Assembly: GCF_008245225.1 (NCBI RefSeq)
Contig: NZ_VTAW01000020.1
Span: 1 to 64,000 of the forward strand
From: Natrialba swarupiae
Lineage (GTDB): Archaea; Halobacteriota; Halobacteria; Halobacteriales; Natrialbaceae
DNA: 64,000 nt
Direction of reading: 5' to 3'
Shown: positions 8,137-17,333 of the stretch, piece after piece
Numbering within the stretch: position 1 is the stretch's first letter
Layout of the letters: each line of letters opens with the position of its first letter
Translations under genes and position numbers: made by a program
Notes under the pieces: generated by a model
Told to the model about the DNA's origin: nothing
The model's input: only the letters and a program-made list of their open reading frames with translations
The model's database searches: none

Positions 8137-9309
8137 TTACGGAAGTGGATCGTAGCCTTTCATCCAGGCGTCCCAGTAGACCGACGGGAGGACGTTGACG
8201 TCCATGATCCAGTTCATCTTGCTCTCGACGGGTGCGGAGATCGGCCCCTCGTAATCGAACTCTGCGATCAGCGCTTTGCCCTTCTTCGTGAGCAACGGAC
8301 AGGCAGCGTAGCCGTCGTACTCCTCGAGCATCGGCCGATCGTTTACCAGCGACGTCAGGTTCTTCGCGACGACGTGGGCCTGCTTGCGGGCGGCCGCCGC
8401 GGTCTTGGAGTGCGGTGCGTTCTCGCAGTCGCCCAGCGCGAAGACGTTGTCGTAGTCGTCGTGCTGGCAGGTGTGTTGGTCGATGGTGACGTACTCGCCG
8501 TCCTCGGAGCCCTCGGTCAGCGGCGATTCCTCAGTGATTGCTTTCTGACCGAACTGTGGGGTGACCGGGGCGTAGAGGTCGTACTCGATCTCTTCGCCGT
8601 CAGCCCCGTAGACGACGCCCGCATCGGGATCGACCCGGTCGACCGAGAAGTTCTCGACGAACTCGATATCACGGTCGTTCCAGATCTCGTACAGTTTGTC
8701 GCGGTAGGGCTGAACCCCGAAGTGGTGTTCGGCGTTACGGCTCATGACGACCTCGACGTCGTCGCGGATACCCTGCCGACGGAAGTAGTCCTCCGCGAGC
8801 ATCGTCAGCTTCAGCGGCGCACCCGGACACTTGATCGGCGTATCGGGCTGGGTGACGAGGAACGTCCCACCGTCGAAGTTCTCGAGCGCCTCGCGCATCT
8901 CGAGGGCGGCCTCGTAGTGGTAGAACGGGTAGACGTCGTCGTGTTCTTCCCAGGCTTCGGTCAGTCCCGGCATCGCGCTCGGATCGAGTCGATGTCCTGT
9001 CGCGACGACGAGGTAATCGTACTCGAGATCGTTCCCGTCCGCGAGCGAGACGGTTTCCTCGTCGGGGTCGATACCGGTGACGGCGTCGTGAACGAACTCG
9101 ACGCCCGGCTTGAGCAGTTCACCGACATTCCGCGACTGATCGGGTTCGAGGTATCCAAACGGGATGAGGTAAAACGACGGTTGGTAGTAGTGATCGGTGC
9201 TCTTGTCGACGACGGTGATGTCGACCTCGCCAGCGTCCAGTTTGCGACGGAGGAGGTTCGCGGTCATCGCACCGCCAGAACCGGAGCCGACGACAACTAT
9301 TGTAGCCAT
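8137..9309 (-). CDS. Sulfide:quinone oxidoreductase-like flavoprotein
   Basis: 390 aa, an FAD-dependent oxidoreductase of the SQR / flavocytochrome c sulfide dehydrogenase superfamily. It has GSGSGG at residues 8-13, ATGHRL near 103 and the second FAD motif FALGDC near 290. Cys161 (KCPGAP) and Cys337 (AACPLL) sit where the two redox cysteines of SQR carry the sulfane-sulfur bridge. SQR oxidises sulfide at the membrane, passes electrons to quinone and releases persulfide or polysulfide. The C-terminus has amphipathic, Trp-rich helices suited to membrane attachment. Followed after 1 nt by the DUF1641 gene. Direction of catalysis is not proved by sequence. Confidence 0.88.
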   Translation of the reverse strand: MATIVVVGSGSGGAMTANLLRRKLDAGEVDITVVDKSTDHYYQPSFYLIPFGYLEPDQSRNVGELLKPGVEFVHDAVTGIDPDEETVSLADGNDLEYDYLVVATGHRLDPSAMPGLTEAWEEHDDVYPFYHYEAALEMREALENFDGGTFLVTQPDTPIKCPGAPLKLTMLAEDYFRRQGIRDDVEVVMSRNAEHHFGVQPYRDKLYEIWNDRDIEFVENFSVDRVDPDAGVVYGADGEEIEYDLYAPVTPQFGQKAITEESPLTEGSEDGEYVTIDQHTCQHDDYDNVFALGDCENAPHSKTAAAARKQAHVVAKNLTSLVNDRPMLEEYDGYAACPLLTKKGKALIAEFDYEGPISAPVESKMNWIMDVNVLPSVYWDAWMKGYDPLP

Positions 9310-9503
9310 ACACCATCAAATAAGGGTATTATAACACCTAAGTCTGTACGTAGGCGAGATAATACCGGCTGATGGACGCCGTCCGACTCGTTGGTGAAAA
9401 TATTGCGGACACCTGGTGTGGCTCGCTGCGATCACGTCGCAGTGTGGCAACTCGAGCGACGAGACGCCGAGGGGTGATCAGTGGCGGGAAACCGGATCGT
9501 CGG

Positions 9504-10604
9504 TTACTCGCCGATCTCCGTTTCGATGGGGACGTCGATGAGGTTCCCCCATTCGATCCAGGAGCCGTCGTAGTTGGAAACGGCGTCGTGGCCGAGCAGT
9601 TCGGAGAGGACGAACCAGACGATCGAGGATCGTTCGCCGACGTGGCAGTACACGATCGTCTCCACGTCCAGTTCGACGCCGTGGCGGTGGAACAGTCGTT
9701 CGAGTTCCGATCGATCCTTGAATCGCCCGTTCTCGTCGATTACTTCCGACCACGTAATGTGGACAGTGCCGGGGATGTGACCCGCAACACGGGCCTCAGG
9801 GAGGACTTTGTTCGGTGGCTTCGTTCGGTCGCCCTCGTACTCGGGCTCCGATCGGACGTCGACGATAGTCATATTTCGTGCGAGAGCCGCTTCTATGTCG
9901 GTTCGGTAGGCGCGGATCTGTTCGTTTGGAGTGGGCGCTTCGTACGTCTGCTGGGAGACGCTCGGCTCGTCGGTGGTCGTCGGACGTCCAGTCTCCTCCC
10001 ATCGGCGCTTTCCGCCGTCAAGGAGCCGAACGTCGGTATGACGGTAGTACTTAAACAGCCAAAACAGATAGGCAGCGTACTGGTTCTGGTGTGTACTGTA
10101 GATGACAATTGTGCTGTCTTCCGTGATGCCGCGGCTGGCGAGGTGCTCTTCGAAACACCGCCTGTCGGCGATCCCACAACCGTTGACATCGACGAGGTCG
10201 GCGAGGACATCGATTTGCACGGCTCCCGGAACGTGTCCGTCGTCGTACTCGCCGTCCGCTTCGACGAGTCGAAGGGAGGGGTCGTCCCGTTCGAACTCTT
10301 GGAGTCGCTGCTCGACCCACTCGGGCGAGACGAGCACCGTCAAGTCGCCTTCGTCATCGCCACCGGCGGATACGTCGGTCAGTTTGTAACACGTCTGGCG
10401 GCCGTCGTGAAGCGCCGGTGACGAATCGAGGAGCCCGGCTTCCTCGAGTTGATCGATTCCATACCGAGCCGTTCGCGACGAGAGCAGCGTCTCCTCGGTC
10501 AGCCCTTTGAGAGTCATCGGTCCGTTATCCGCGAGCGTTTTGTAGATAAATTTCGAACTCGGAGGGAGATCGTTGAGGGCCTCGTCGGTTTGGTTGTCTG
10601 CCAT
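9504..10604 (-). CDS. HTH - rhodanese - rhodanese fusion protein
   Basis: 366 aa. Residues 12-75 form a winged helix-turn-helix (PMTLKGLTEETLLSSRTARYGIDQ). Two rhodanese domains follow: about 90-215 and 225-366. The first has Ser170 (IYSTHQ) at the expected catalytic cysteine, so it is probably inactive. The second keeps Cys320 in YCHVGERS and should carry a persulfide, giving a thiosulfate/3-mercaptopyruvate sulfurtransferase layout with a DNA-binding head. It could be a sulfurtransferase whose persulfide state gates transcription. Monocistronic; upstream of it is a 1.1-kb gene-poor stretch. Regulatory role is inferred. Confidence 0.88.
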   Translation of the reverse strand: MADNQTDEALNDLPPSSKFIYKTLADNGPMTLKGLTEETLLSSRTARYGIDQLEEAGLLDSSPALHDGRQTCYKLTDVSAGGDDEGDLTVLVSPEWVEQRLQEFERDDPSLRLVEADGEYDDGHVPGAVQIDVLADLVDVNGCGIADRRCFEEHLASRGITEDSTIVIYSTHQNQYAAYLFWLFKYYRHTDVRLLDGGKRRWEETGRPTTTDEPSVSQQTYEAPTPNEQIRAYRTDIEAALARNMTIVDVRSEPEYEGDRTKPPNKVLPEARVAGHIPGTVHITWSEVIDENGRFKDRSELERLFHRHGVELDVETIVYCHVGERSSIVWFVLSELLGHDAVSNYDGSWIEWGNLIDVPIETEIGE

Positions 10605-10894
10605 GGTTGAGCTAGATCAGCGTAGGGGTTGTAGCTATACAGTTTTTTCGCCCGGTAGCGACCGCCACAGCCAGCCGATCGAATCTGCCACTCGGTTGCT
10701 AGAACCTACGAATATTGCAGGCTCCTTTACACGTGTATGTATGTAAATTAGGGATAGTTCGATCAATAATTGCCTAATTCGATCGCCGGCGTTTGATACT
10801 ACCGGACGGAACGATTCGATGGCTGGTCACCTGAGATGGCCGCACATTTGCGACCGACTTTGCACTGGCTGCTGTCTGACAGTATGATGCAGCC

Positions 10895-10968
10895 TGCTGT
10901 CAGTCAGTACCGCCGCCCCGGGGACCCACTCTCTGGGTGCGGCGGTACACAGTTACAGCAATCCGTAT
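10895..10968. repeat. Palindromic element family B, copy B1
   Basis: GTACCGCCGC (10907-10916) pairs perfectly with GCGGCGGTAC (10939-10948). The right flank TACAGCAATCCGTAT is shared with B2 (23217-23298). No ORF. Possibly a terminator-like RNA hairpin or a MITE remnant. Confidence 0.7.
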
Positions 10969-11330
10969 CTGTCGTGTGAAATCGCGGCCCCGTTCACACC
11001 CGTACTCTGTTCGTTCCGAACAGCTGCTATTATCTTACATAATTTATACCCTTTGGGGAGCGTAAATAGCAGAGCGGACTACATTGCCGAGCAGCACAAT
11101 CTTGCCCAATGAACAAGCTACAGTTGGCTCGAGTGACTCGATATCGAGTCAGTTGAGCAGGCCGTTAGTGATGTTCACTAATCTGGGGGAACAACCAATA
11201 TATTAAATTATTTATAACACTTCGAACAGGGGGTCCACGAACCTCCCGAAGAAGCTGGGTTAGACGTGTCGGCGTGAACGTCGATGCCCGTCCAGCAGTC
11301 TCTCGATAAGACGTACGATACTGACTACTC

Positions 11331-11403
11331 ATACGGGCTGCTGGTACCTGTCGATCACGGACCGGCGAGCGATCGACCGGCAATCACTCATCTCAGACCG
11401 TAT
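11331..11403. repeat. Palindromic element family B, copy B5
   Basis: Begins ATACGGGCTGCT and ends CAGACCGTAT. The right half (GCGATCGACCGG...CAGACCGTAT) closely matches copy B4 at 44960-45038. No coding capacity. Confidence 0.55.
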
Positions 11404-11674
11404 CAATCCCGAGCTGTCGGCGGTTGCTCAAAGAGGTGAGGTTGTGACATCAAAAACAACGACCGACAGCCGCTGAATCGAGCCCTGTGTCCAGAAACGT
11501 TCTTCGGGGGGTCAAATATGCGGCGGCAGATGGACCTGTTCGTTGGATTGTCTAGACGACGCGACTGGACGTGTCTGTCAGGTGCGGTCCGAACAGTACC
11601 TAACCGCGGAATACGCAAATATATAGTTCTCATACTATGCTAATCGAGAAAACATATACTGGTTGTTGTACTAA

Positions 11675-11830
11675 GCAGGACCGTATTTTTGGGTGTCGGT
11701 CGTCACGAGTCTCGCGGTCCGTGACAAACTCGCCGTCGTGAGGTTGCCAGCGCGTTCACCAGAACTTGATCCGGTCGAAGAGTGCTCGAGACGACCGAAC
11801 TCGAGATGGCGATACGCGAGCGAAGTCTGC
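11675..11830 (+). mobile_element. IS630-family transposase remnant
   Basis: One frame from about 11675 reads FWVSVVTSLAVRDKL then VVRLPARSPELDPVEE, matching the C-terminal part of IS630-type DDE transposases; the SPELxPVEE motif includes the catalytic Glu. An in-frame stop sits just upstream and the rest of the transposase is missing. The fragment abuts a broken UspA gene, so an old insertion or deletion event joined them. Confidence 0.7.
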
Positions 11831-11839
11831 AAGCGTCTC

Positions 11840-12135
11840 GCTGTGGGATGCAGACCAGCGGCTGACCCTCGAGAGCATCGACGACGTCGAACGGCGAGGT
11901 CTCGACTTGCTTGAGGACACAGCCGACGTCGCCGCCGAACACGGCCGTGACGTCGAGACCGAACTCCTCTATGGTGATCCGGTGACCGAAATCGCCGACT
12001 ACGCCGACGAGAAGGGGTTCGACGCGATCTTCGTCGGCCACCGCGGCCGCTCGGAGTGGACCGACGCGATGATTGGCAGCGTCGCGAAGTCACTGGTCGA
12101 ACGGGCGACCGCTTCCGGTGACGGTCGTCAGGTGA
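11840..12135 (+). pseudogene. UspA universal stress protein, truncated and frameshifted
   Basis: The frame reads a typical UspA C-terminal half: helix DDVERRGLDLLEDTAD, then ETELLYGDP, FDAIFVGHRGRSEW and MIGSVAKSLVERA, which includes the ATP-binding G-x2-G-x9-G(S/T)-type loop. The first half, with the nucleotide-binding strand, is absent and replaced by IS630 sequence. After VERAT the frame shifts and the expected LPVTVVR ending, with its stop at 12133-12135, is found in another frame. Not a working gene. Confidence 0.75.
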
Positions 12136-12218
12136 TCCGACTGTCGGACAGAGCCCTTGTGAAGACGGGGCCGATCGTTCGCCGACGAGAGCAGCGAACG
12201 CTCGTCGTTTCCCGAGCG

Positions 12219-13436
12219 TCACTCCTCGAGCAGCCAGCCGAAGCGCTTCTCCCAGAACTCCTCGCTGGGCGGTTTCTTCGTTCGGCCGTCGGTCTTCTGG
12301 TCGCGGATCTGTCGCTCGAGGACGTCGCGGGCTTCGTTTATCGCGTGGCTCGCGCCGTAGCCCTCGCCGGAAGCGACGAACAGCCCCCGGTCGGTGTGGA
12401 GACGAATGCGGGCGAGCAACAGTGGCGTGCCGCGGCGCTTCTCGTCGTGTTCGTGGAGGTGAACTTTCGCGTCGAGGACGTTCATCTTGCCGTCCCGGTC
12501 GTCGAACGTCTCGACCATCGAGACGATCTCCTCGTAGGTAACGTCCTCGATCAGGCTGGTTCCGTACACCTGCACGCCGCGGTTGCCGCCGGCTTCCCAC
12601 GTCAGCGAGTCGAGGACGTCCGTCTTAGTGACGATCCCGTGTGGAGAGCCGTTTTGCGTCACGACCAGCGACGAACCGCCGACTTCCTGCATCTCCCCGA
12701 CGGCGACGTCGAGCGTCTCCTCGGGCTCGATCGTCCTCACGGGCGTCGACATCACGTCCCGGACTGGGAGGTCGAGCATCCGGGCGGACTCGCCCTCGCG
12801 GGAGCCGTACCCGCCGCGACGGGACCGGGCCATACTCGAGGAAATCTCGCCGCCGAAGGGGTCGGTTCCGCCAGCGTCACCGCCCTGGCTCTGGACTTCC
12901 GCCCGAACCGTCATCGTGGTCACGTCGTACAGACTGAGTATCCCAACCGCCGAATCGTTCTCGACGACGGGCAGGTGCGTGATGCGATGCTCGCGGAACC
13001 GATTCAGCGCCGACCCGATCGTCGAGTCCGGATCGAGCGTGACCAGATCCGCCGACTGGGCCTCGGCAACCGTCGCCGCGTCGAGGTACGGCGTCACCTT
13101 CTCGAGGATGACGTCGGCGGTGACGACGCCGATCAGGTCACGCCCCTCGAAGACGGGGAGCAACTGCGAGTCGCTGTCGATCATCAACCGTGCCACCTCT
13201 CGGATGTCCTCGTCGGGTGCCAGTCGGGGGACGTGCCACACCAACGAGCCGAGTTTCTCCGTTGGCTGGCGGTGCGAGCTCGCGAGTTGTCGCCGGGTGA
13301 CGACGCCCTCGACGGTATCTCCGCGAACGACGACGCCTTCGACGTCGGCGTCGGCGAACGTGCCAACGAGCTTCGATACGGTTGTGTCTGGTGTGAATTC
13401 GACGAACTCGGTCGAAACGATATCTTCGATGTTCAT
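12219..13436 (-). CDS. Four-CBS-domain protein with HPF-like C-terminus
   Basis: 405 aa. Two pairs of CBS domains: about residues 1-60 and 65-120, then 125-185 and 225-285, with characteristic LPVVExxxxVGILS and VVTxxGxPHGIVTKTD strands. They probably bind adenosine nucleotides. The last about 110 residues (from VQVYGTSLIEDV) resemble the beta-alpha fold of ribosome-hibernation/S30EA-type proteins seen in archaeal CBS-HPF fusions. A Gly/Ser/Arg-rich linker lies in the middle. A soluble energy sensor is likely; the partner is unknown. It sits downstream of the phosphoribosyltransferase gene on the same strand, with a 157-nt gap. Confidence 0.85.
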   Translation of the reverse strand: MNIEDIVSTEFVEFTPDTTVSKLVGTFADADVEGVVVRGDTVEGVVTRRQLASSHRQPTEKLGSLVWHVPRLAPDEDIREVARLMIDSDSQLLPVFEGRDLIGVVTADVILEKVTPYLDAATVAEAQSADLVTLDPDSTIGSALNRFREHRITHLPVVENDSAVGILSLYDVTTMTVRAEVQSQGGDAGGTDPFGGEISSSMARSRRGGYGSREGESARMLDLPVRDVMSTPVRTIEPEETLDVAVGEMQEVGGSSLVVTQNGSPHGIVTKTDVLDSLTWEAGGNRGVQVYGTSLIEDVTYEEIVSMVETFDDRDGKMNVLDAKVHLHEHDEKRRGTPLLLARIRLHTDRGLFVASGEGYGASHAINEARDVLERQIRDQKTDGRTKKPPSEEFWEKRFGWLLEE

Positions 13437-13593
13437 GGGTTTGATCGGTCGGTTTGGTCGTCCAGACTGTACGGCCGCGGCCCCGCGTCGATACTCGATC
13501 GTTCGAGACCGGCCATCACGTAGTCAGTGGGGTTTTCCACTCGCGGAACGTCCCGGCCGACGTCTCCGTGTCGGGCCGACGTGGTGGCGATCG

Positions 13594-14232
13594 TCATCGC
13601 TCGAGGTACTCCATCGCATCTTCGTCCGATACCTGCGTGAAATCCCTGTAGAATTGGCCGACGCCACGAAAGCCAGCCGGCGTCTCGAGACAGACGACTT
13701 CGTCGACCTGCGCCTGGAAATCCGCGATCGTGTCCGGTGGGCCGACCGGAACTGCGAGGACGGTCCGACCGGCGTCGGACGCCTCGAGACGCGAGAGACA
13801 GGCCCTGGCGGTCGACCCTGTCGCGACGCCGTCGTCGACGACGACGACCGTCTTGTCGTCGAAGACCGGCGGAGACCGCCCGCTTCGGTAGCGCTCGGCC
13901 TTCTTTCTGGCGGCGTCAGCCTCGACCTCGCGTTGCTCCTGGAAGTACGCTTCGTCGGCGTCGGTGACGCGAAACGCTTGCTCGTTTCGCCAGACGCTCC
14001 CGTCGCTTGCGACGGCCCCGATCGCGTACTCGGGATTTCCGGGAGCGCCGATTTTCTTCGCGACGACGATGTCGAGCGGCGCGTCGAGTGCGTCCGCAAC
14101 TGCGCGTCCGAGGGGCAGTCCGCCCCGCGGAATCGCGAGGACGAGATCCGCGTCGACGCCCCTCTCGCGGAGTTCCTCGCCGAGCTGTTCGCCCGCGTCC
14201 GTTCGGTCGTCGAATCTAGCAGTGCCGTCCAT
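13594..14232 (-). CDS. Phosphoribosyltransferase family protein
   Basis: Type I PRTase fold. The PRPP loop VVVVDDGVATGST lies in the second half, and an early RGGLPLGR strand-loop matches stand-alone PRTases related to the N-terminal half of PRT-dienelactone hydrolase proteins. The start at 14232 (MDGTARFDDRTDAGEQL) is chosen by family alignment; longer ATG or GTG starts would overlap the divergent AMP phosphorylase promoter. An alpha/beta hydrolase resembling the partner domain of such fusions is encoded nearby at 15984. Nucleobase specificity is unknown. Confidence 0.85.
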   Translation of the reverse strand: MDGTARFDDRTDAGEQLGEELRERGVDADLVLAIPRGGLPLGRAVADALDAPLDIVVAKKIGAPGNPEYAIGAVASDGSVWRNEQAFRVTDADEAYFQEQREVEADAARKKAERYRSGRSPPVFDDKTVVVVDDGVATGSTARACLSRLEASDAGRTVLAVPVGPPDTIADFQAQVDEVVCLETPAGFRGVGQFYRDFTQVSDEDAMEYLER

Positions 14233-14378
14233 CGGTTCGAGGGAGTCAACGTGACGAGAGATCATATAACAGATGGGCCGGACCACTACCCGGAATCTCC
14301 GACGGGTTGGCCGTGGCCGCCACCTCGAGGGCAACCGGTCGCTCCACTTTTGTCCTCGCGGTGAATCTCGACGAACGA

Positions 14379-15857
14379 ATGCGACTCGAGGCCACTACGA
14401 TCGATATCGGCACGTCTCGTCCGCTGGTCCTATTGAATACGGTCGATGCCGACGAACTGGGCGCACACCCGCTCGACCGCGTCCGGATCGCCTGGGACGG
14501 GGCGACGACGACCGGGATCGTCAAGCGGACCGACGAACTGGTCGAGGCGGGTACCGTCGGCGTAACCGAACCGCTCGATCACGTTCACGGCGACGTCGAG
14601 GTCACGCTCGCGGGGACGCCACCCTCGGTCCGGTGTGTGCGGAAGAAACTAGACGACGTCGAACTCGAGCGGAAGGAACTCGAGCGGATCGTCCGGGACA
14701 TCCACGAGAACCGCCTCTCGGATGTGGAGCTGAGTGCGTTCGTCTCCGCGGTCTACGCGAACGGGCTCTCGCTGGCGGAGACGAAGAACTTGACGGAGGC
14801 GATGAGCGGCGTCGGCCAGCGACTGCAGTGGGACGCCTCCATCGTCGCGGACAAACACTCGATCGGCGGCGTCGCGGGCAACTGCGTGACACCGATCATG
14901 GTCGCGATCGTCGCCGAGGCTGGCGTGACGATGCCAAAGTCCTCCTCGCGGGCGGTGACCTCGCCGGCCGGCACCGCGGACGTGATGGAGGTCGTCAGCG
15001 ACGTCGAGTTCTCGATCGAGGAGATCGAACGGATCGTCGACGAGACCAACGGCTGTCTCGTCTGGGGTGGCGGCGTCGACCTCTCACCCGTCGACGACGA
15101 GATTATCCGCGCGGAGAACCCGCTGTCGATCGATCCCGAGGGGTTGCTGATGGCGTCGGTGCTCTCGAAGAAACGGAGCGCCGGCTCGAGTCACGTCGTG
15201 ATCGATATCCCCTACGGCGAAGGGGCGAAAGTCGAGAGTCTGGTCGCCGCCCGGGAACTCGCGGACGACTTCAAACGCGTCGGCGACTACCTCGAGATGG
15301 ATATCCACTGTGCGATCACCCACGGAACCGATCCGATCGGTCGCGGTGTCGGTCCCGTCCTCGAGGCTCGTGACGTCCTCGCCGTACTCGAAGGCGACGG
15401 CCCCGAGTCACTCCGGCTGAAGTCGCTCCGACTCGCCGAGATGCTTCTCGAGCACTGTGGCGTCGATGCCTCCGCGACTGAGATCCTCGAGTCGGGCCGG
15501 GCACTCGAGCGGTTCCGGTCGATCGTCGCCGCACAGGGTGGCGATCCCGACGTCGAGTCGGCGGATCTCGATCCCGGCGAGGAGTCGACGACGATACGGG
15601 CAGATCGGGCCGGGATCGCGAGTCGCGTCGACAACAGGCAGCTCTCCGACCTCGCCCGGCGCGCCGGTGCACCGCGTGACAGCGGAGCCGGGCTCGTCGT
15701 CCACCGGACGGTCGGCGACGAGGTCGAAGCCGGCGATCGGCTGTACACGATCCACGCCGAAACCCGCGCCAAACTCGAGGAAGCGATGTCGTTCGCCGAC
15801 CAGCTCGAGCCGATACGGGTCCGCAGCAAGGCCGACGCACTGGTCGAACGCCGGTAG
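14379..15857 (+). CDS. deoA: AMP phosphorylase (NMP degradation)
   Basis: 492 aa from ATG 14379. Member of the thymidine phosphorylase/AMP phosphorylase family: KHSIGGVAGN, TSPAGTADVMEV and KKRSAGSSHVV are the phosphate- and nucleotide-binding stretches, with an archaeal-specific N-terminal domain of about 90 residues. AMP phosphorylase splits AMP with phosphate to adenine and ribose 1,5-bisphosphate, feeding an isomerase and RuBisCO or pentose bisphosphate salvage. A longer in-frame ORF starts at 14307, but 14379 fits the family (MRLEATTIDIGT). Divergent from the PRTase gene; isomerase and RuBisCO are not in the window. Confidence 0.93.
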   Translation: MRLEATTIDIGTSRPLVLLNTVDADELGAHPLDRVRIAWDGATTTGIVKRTDELVEAGTVGVTEPLDHVHGDVEVTLAGTPPSVRCVRKKLDDVELERKELERIVRDIHENRLSDVELSAFVSAVYANGLSLAETKNLTEAMSGVGQRLQWDASIVADKHSIGGVAGNCVTPIMVAIVAEAGVTMPKSSSRAVTSPAGTADVMEVVSDVEFSIEEIERIVDETNGCLVWGGGVDLSPVDDEIIRAENPLSIDPEGLLMASVLSKKRSAGSSHVVIDIPYGEGAKVESLVAARELADDFKRVGDYLEMDIHCAITHGTDPIGRGVGPVLEARDVLAVLEGDGPESLRLKSLRLAEMLLEHCGVDASATEILESGRALERFRSIVAAQGGDPDVESADLDPGEESTTIRADRAGIASRVDNRQLSDLARRAGAPRDSGAGLVVHRTVGDEVEAGDRLYTIHAETRAKLEEAMSFADQLEPIRVRSKADALVERR

Positions 15858-15983
15858 CGATCGGAACTATCCTTCGACAGCGTCCCCTCCTGGAATTGGG
15901 CCAACTGTAGGGCGGTGAGTCGCGTCGTGAGTTCCGCCAGCTGTCCCCCTGGCATCAAGGCGTTTCGCGTCGTCGGATCCGGT

Positions 15984-16625
15984 ATGGTCCAGGATCCTGA
16001 CAGCCTCGTCTCGATTCCGGTCGACGACGTCGAACTCGAGGGCGTACTCGAGATGCCGCCGGACGCGTCGGGTATCGTCGTCTTCGCCCACGGCAGCGGC
16101 TCGAGTCGGAAGAGCCCGCGCAACAACTTCGTTGCGGACGTCATCCGCGATCGTGGACTCGCCACCGTGCTGTTCGACCTGCTGACCGAGGCCGAAGACC
16201 AGTATCGCGAGAATCGGTTCGACATCTCGCTGCTGACCGATCGGCTCGTCGCGGTCACCGAGTGGCTGTGGAACCGTGAGGAGACGCGGAGCGCGAACGT
16301 CGGCTACTTCGGCTCGAGTACGGGCGCTGCGGCCGCCCTGTGCGGGGCCGCGCGTCTCGAGGACGACATCGACGCCGTGGTCTCCCGCGGCGGGCGCGTG
16401 GACATGGCTTCGGCGGTGCTCGCCGACGTTCGGGCACCGACGCTGTTTATCGTCGGTGGGGCCGACACACAGATTCTCGAACGCAACCGCAAGGCCCGCG
16501 AGCAGCTGAGCTGCGAGAACGATCTGTACGTCGTCGAGGGCGCGGGCCACCTCTTCGGGGGCGAGGGCGAACTCGAGGAGGTCGCCGACGTCGCCGCCGA
16601 CTGGTTCGCGGAGACGCTTCCCTGA
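15984..16625 (+). CDS. Alpha/beta hydrolase, dienelactone hydrolase-like
   Basis: 213 aa from ATG 15984 (MVQDPDSLVSIPV). An oxyanion-side FAHGSGSSRKSPRN, nucleophile elbow FGSSTGA, acid in VGGADTQI and terminal His in GAGHLF give a complete catalytic triad. The family (DLH-like, COG1073/COG0412 type) often occurs fused or beside a phosphoribosyltransferase, as here with the PRTase at 13594. It follows the AMP phosphorylase gene by 126 nt on the same strand. Substrate unknown. Confidence 0.85.
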   Translation: MVQDPDSLVSIPVDDVELEGVLEMPPDASGIVVFAHGSGSSRKSPRNNFVADVIRDRGLATVLFDLLTEAEDQYRENRFDISLLTDRLVAVTEWLWNREETRSANVGYFGSSTGAAAALCGAARLEDDIDAVVSRGGRVDMASAVLADVRAPTLFIVGGADTQILERNRKAREQLSCENDLYVVEGAGHLFGGEGELEEVADVAADWFAETLP

Positions 16626-16734
16626 CACCGCTGTTCGCGGAGACGGTCGCTTGACGCCGCTGTTTTCCACATTGAAACGAACTGGCTCTCGATTCGCCCT
16701 GAGCGCCAGCGAGCGAACCCGTGAGAAGAATCCG

Positions 16735-17172
16735 TCAGGCAGAGGTGCTATGTCGGTCGATCAGCTTCTCGAGCTGGCCCTTGCTCTGTGCACCGACCGT
16801 CCGCTCGACTGGCTCGCCACCGGCATAGAGGATCAGCGTCGGCACGCCCTGTGCACCCAGCTGCTGGGCCAGTCGCTGGTGACGATCGATGTCGACTTTC
16901 GCGACCGCCGCGTCGCTCTCCTCGGCCAGCGCCTCGATCGTCGGCTCGAGCATCTGACACGGGCCACACCAGTCGGCGTAACAGTCGACGAGCACGACGT
17001 CGTGTTCGTCGACGACCGCCTCGAGATGGTCCTGTCCCTCGATCGCGATCGGTTCGGATGGGGTCACTGCCGCGTCTTCACCCAGCTCGCCGCCGTTTTC
17101 GAGCCGGTGCTGGAGCTCTCGTTTCTTCTGTTCGCGAATCTGTTCTCGTTCTTCCTCGAGTGAGTCACTCAT
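16735..17172 (-). CDS. Thioredoxin with N-terminal helical extension
   Basis: 145 aa from ATG 17172. About 40 charged residues (MSDSLEEEREQIREQKKREL), probably coiled, precede a thioredoxin domain with the WCGPC active site, the cis-Pro loop GVPTLIL and a final helix. It reduces protein disulfides or persulfides, fed by a thioredoxin reductase such as the one at 45053. A longer ORF start at 17220 would run through the operator palindrome at 17203-17221, so the shorter start is preferred. Divergent from the metal ATPase at 17334. Confidence 0.92.
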   Translation of the reverse strand: MSDSLEEEREQIREQKKRELQHRLENGGELGEDAAVTPSEPIAIEGQDHLEAVVDEHDVVLVDCYADWCGPCQMLEPTIEALAEESDAAVAKVDIDRHQRLAQQLGAQGVPTLILYAGGEPVERTVGAQSKGQLEKLIDRHSTSA

Positions 17173-17202
17173 TAGGCTACTGTACGTACTCGTCACCAAT
17201 AA

Positions 17203-17221
17203 ATTGTGGGGTTTACACAAT
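17203..17221. promoter_or_regulatory. Operator-like palindrome ATTGT-N9-ACAAT (site 1)
   Basis: Perfect 5+5 inverted repeat, 31 nt upstream of the thioredoxin ATG and about 110 nt upstream of the ATPase ATG. It matches sites near TusA, DsrE, UspA and other genes in the window. Probable repressor or activator site; the binding protein is not established. Confidence 0.6.
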
Positions 17222-17333
17222 ACTGTTCGGGCAGACGTGCACCGGCCGCTGCTGTTTCACTCCGGTACGATCCGGATTCCCATCCGAGACGAATCACGTG
17301 AACGCTTATCCACGACGGGTTCAAACGAGTCGT

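Larger units (their letters stand above)
10605..11674. other. Gene-poor region with repeats
   Basis: No convincing gene was found on either strand. The stretch is more A+T-rich than its neighbours, with several TATA-like runs, two palindromic family-B elements (10895-10968 and 11331-11403) and the IS630/UspA debris to its right. It looks like an insertion-prone accumulation zone. Confidence 0.6.

Noticed and set aside
12583-14364. Plus-strand frame of 593 codons
   Set aside because: Shadow of the CBS and PRTase genes; Ser/Thr/Arg-rich and lacking any family motif.
14273-15373. Plus-strand frame of 366 codons within AMP phosphorylase
   Set aside because: Arg-rich off-frame reading of the AMP phosphorylase gene, which carries all family motifs.
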